Shown here one piece after another: positions 63,082 to 64,000 of a stretch of 64,000 nucleotides of DNA; positions within the stretch are counted from its first letter, which is position 1, and each line of letters begins with the position of its first letter. Where the stretch lies: positions 744,001 through 808,000 of the forward strand of contig JASISA010000036.1 of the NCBI GenBank assembly GCA_031771865.1. The letters are read 5' to 3'. This DNA comes from Nothophaeocryptopus gaeumannii. Lineage: Eukaryota > Ascomycota > Dothideomycetes > Mycosphaerellales > Mycosphaerellaceae. A model generated the notes under the pieces. That model was not told the origin of the DNA. It did not search any database and saw nothing but the letters and a program-made list of their open reading frames with translations. The position numbers and the translations under genes are program-made.

Positions 63082-64000
63082 ATGACTTCTTCCTACTTGA
63101 GGCCTATTATCTCTTTCTTGTTGCTCCATCCGCTGTGCTTCGCGAGTAGAACTATCACCACAAGTAAATCCCCACAAGTTCACACGCTACCACCTCTTCG
63201 AGAACAAGCCGCCATCCAAGACGCATGGAGAAAAGAGAGACTTGAAAACATCCCAGCCATTCTCTCAAAACATGGAGTCGATGCATGGCTCGTACGTCCC
63301 TTCATGCTATCGAACAAAGCTACCAGCTAACGAGATGGCAGATCTCCCAACGCGAATACGCAGAAGACACAACTTTCTGGTCTATGAAGTCCGCCACTCA
63401 ATTCTCCGCTCGACGCAGGACGCTTTCTGTTTTTTTCTCCTCCAATACCACTAGCGGGAAGGAAGACTGCGAACATTCGTATACTTGGATCGATAATACA
63501 CCTCAGATATGGACCGACCTCAAAGCCACTCTGGAGGTATATGATCCAGCGAGAATAGCGATTGATGTTAACGTGGATATTGCCTTTGCTGGTGGGCTGC
63601 ACGCCGGCGAGCACCAAAAGCTGAGCGCGGAGCTAGGCGAGGTTTGGAGAGAGAGGTTGGTGAGCGTGCCCATGGTGGCGGTTGAGTATATCGCTACAAT
63701 GCCACACTCCCAACTGGAGTGGTACCGGAAACTCATGGAAACCTCCTGGTCCATCATCTCCGAAGCATTCTCCTCATCCGTGATAACGCCTGGACGTACA
63801 TCGACGACAGATGTCGAGTGGTGGATGAGAGAGAAGCTCCAAAGTCTCAATTATACCACCTGGTTTCAGCCCTCTGTCACAGTTCTGCCCGGTGAAGATG
63901 GCAAAGGGCCCGACGAAGAAGGCGATGATGGCGGAAAAATCATTGAGGTTGGAGACGTGCTGCATGTAGATTTCGGCGTTACGGCTTTGGGATTGAATAC
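63082..64000 (+). CDS. Secreted M24-family (Xaa-Pro aminopeptidase-like) metallopeptidase, 3' end missing
   Basis: Partial gene running off the window. Exon 1 (63082-63291) and a 50-bp intron (63292-63341, GTACGT..GGCAG) join GVDAWL to ISQREYAEDTTFWSMKS in frame; exon 2 continues to the end. Residues 1-22 form a signal peptide (MTSSYLRPIISFLLLHPLCF), so the product is secreted. The creatinase N-terminal-like domain is followed by the start of the M24 fold, in which VLHVDFGVTALGL carries the first metal-binding Asp. The remaining metal ligands lie beyond the window. It most likely removes N-terminal residues before proline. The transposon lies immediately upstream. Confidence 0.85.

Overview
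This window looks like nuclear DNA of a filamentous ascomycete. The genes are compact and mostly single-exon, and the introns that can be read are about 48-108 bp, with GT..AG ends and CTAAC/CTGAC-type branch sites. The gene set is typical of Pezizomycotina: Pbs2, Hsp104, Rad5, Sey1, Exo70, a Cdc3-type septin, Sur2 and NDUFAF6. The C-to-T decay of repeats also fits. The style of the small F-box genes and of the Pbs2 kinase insert suggests Dothideomycetes (Mycosphaerellales/Capnodiales), but that is inference. There is no bacterial gene organisation, and I found no rRNA, tRNA or CRISPR.

Layout. 0.9-6.7 kb: osmostress MAPKK Pbs2 and the Hsp104 disaggregase, both on +. 7.4-10.9 kb: a small F-box protein (-), divergent from a secreted histidine phosphatase (+), then an SDR-family oxidoreductase (-). 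11-14.3 kb: an AT-rich, TE-poor-looking desert followed by a decayed F-box/leucine-rich gene. 15.1-16.3 kb: an RRM protein that ends in a Zn(II)2Cys6 cluster. 16.3-18.3 kb: a second AT-rich desert. 18.3-28.8 kb: CTL/Pns1 transporter (-), CLPTM1-like protein (+), a membrane protein with a possible myristoylation site (+), Sey1 GTPase (-) and an acidic protein with decayed upstream sequence (+).

29-43 kb: a long coiled-coil protein (-), the complex I assembly factor NDUFAF6 (-) divergent from Rad5 (+), a 94-aa protein (+), a methyltransferase (-), a conserved unknown protein (-) and a disordered protein with a Whi5/Nrm1-like motif (-). 43-54 kb: a mitochondrial PDK/BCKDK-type kinase (+), a decayed F-box-like gene (+), a cPLA2-type phospholipase (-), Exo70 (+) and a septin (+). 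56-64 kb: an MFS transporter with two frameshifts (+), a zinc-finger/LysM protein (-), the sphingolipid C4-hydroxylase Sur2 (+), a complete 1850-bp pogo/Fot1-type transposon with perfect 63-bp inverted repeats and a dead transposase, and the 5' part of a secreted M24 aminopeptidase that runs off the window.

Most genes are housekeeping and do not form a pathway or biosynthetic cluster. Loose themes are stress response (Pbs2, Hsp104), membrane shape and lipids (Sey1, Sur2, cPLA2, Pns1), polarised growth (Exo70, septin) and mitochondria (NDUFAF6, PDK). The most unusual items are the RRM/zinc-cluster fusion, the zinc-finger/LysM protein, the transposon with its RIP-like nonsense codons, and several decayed genes. 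I did not see a clearly new multi-gene system.
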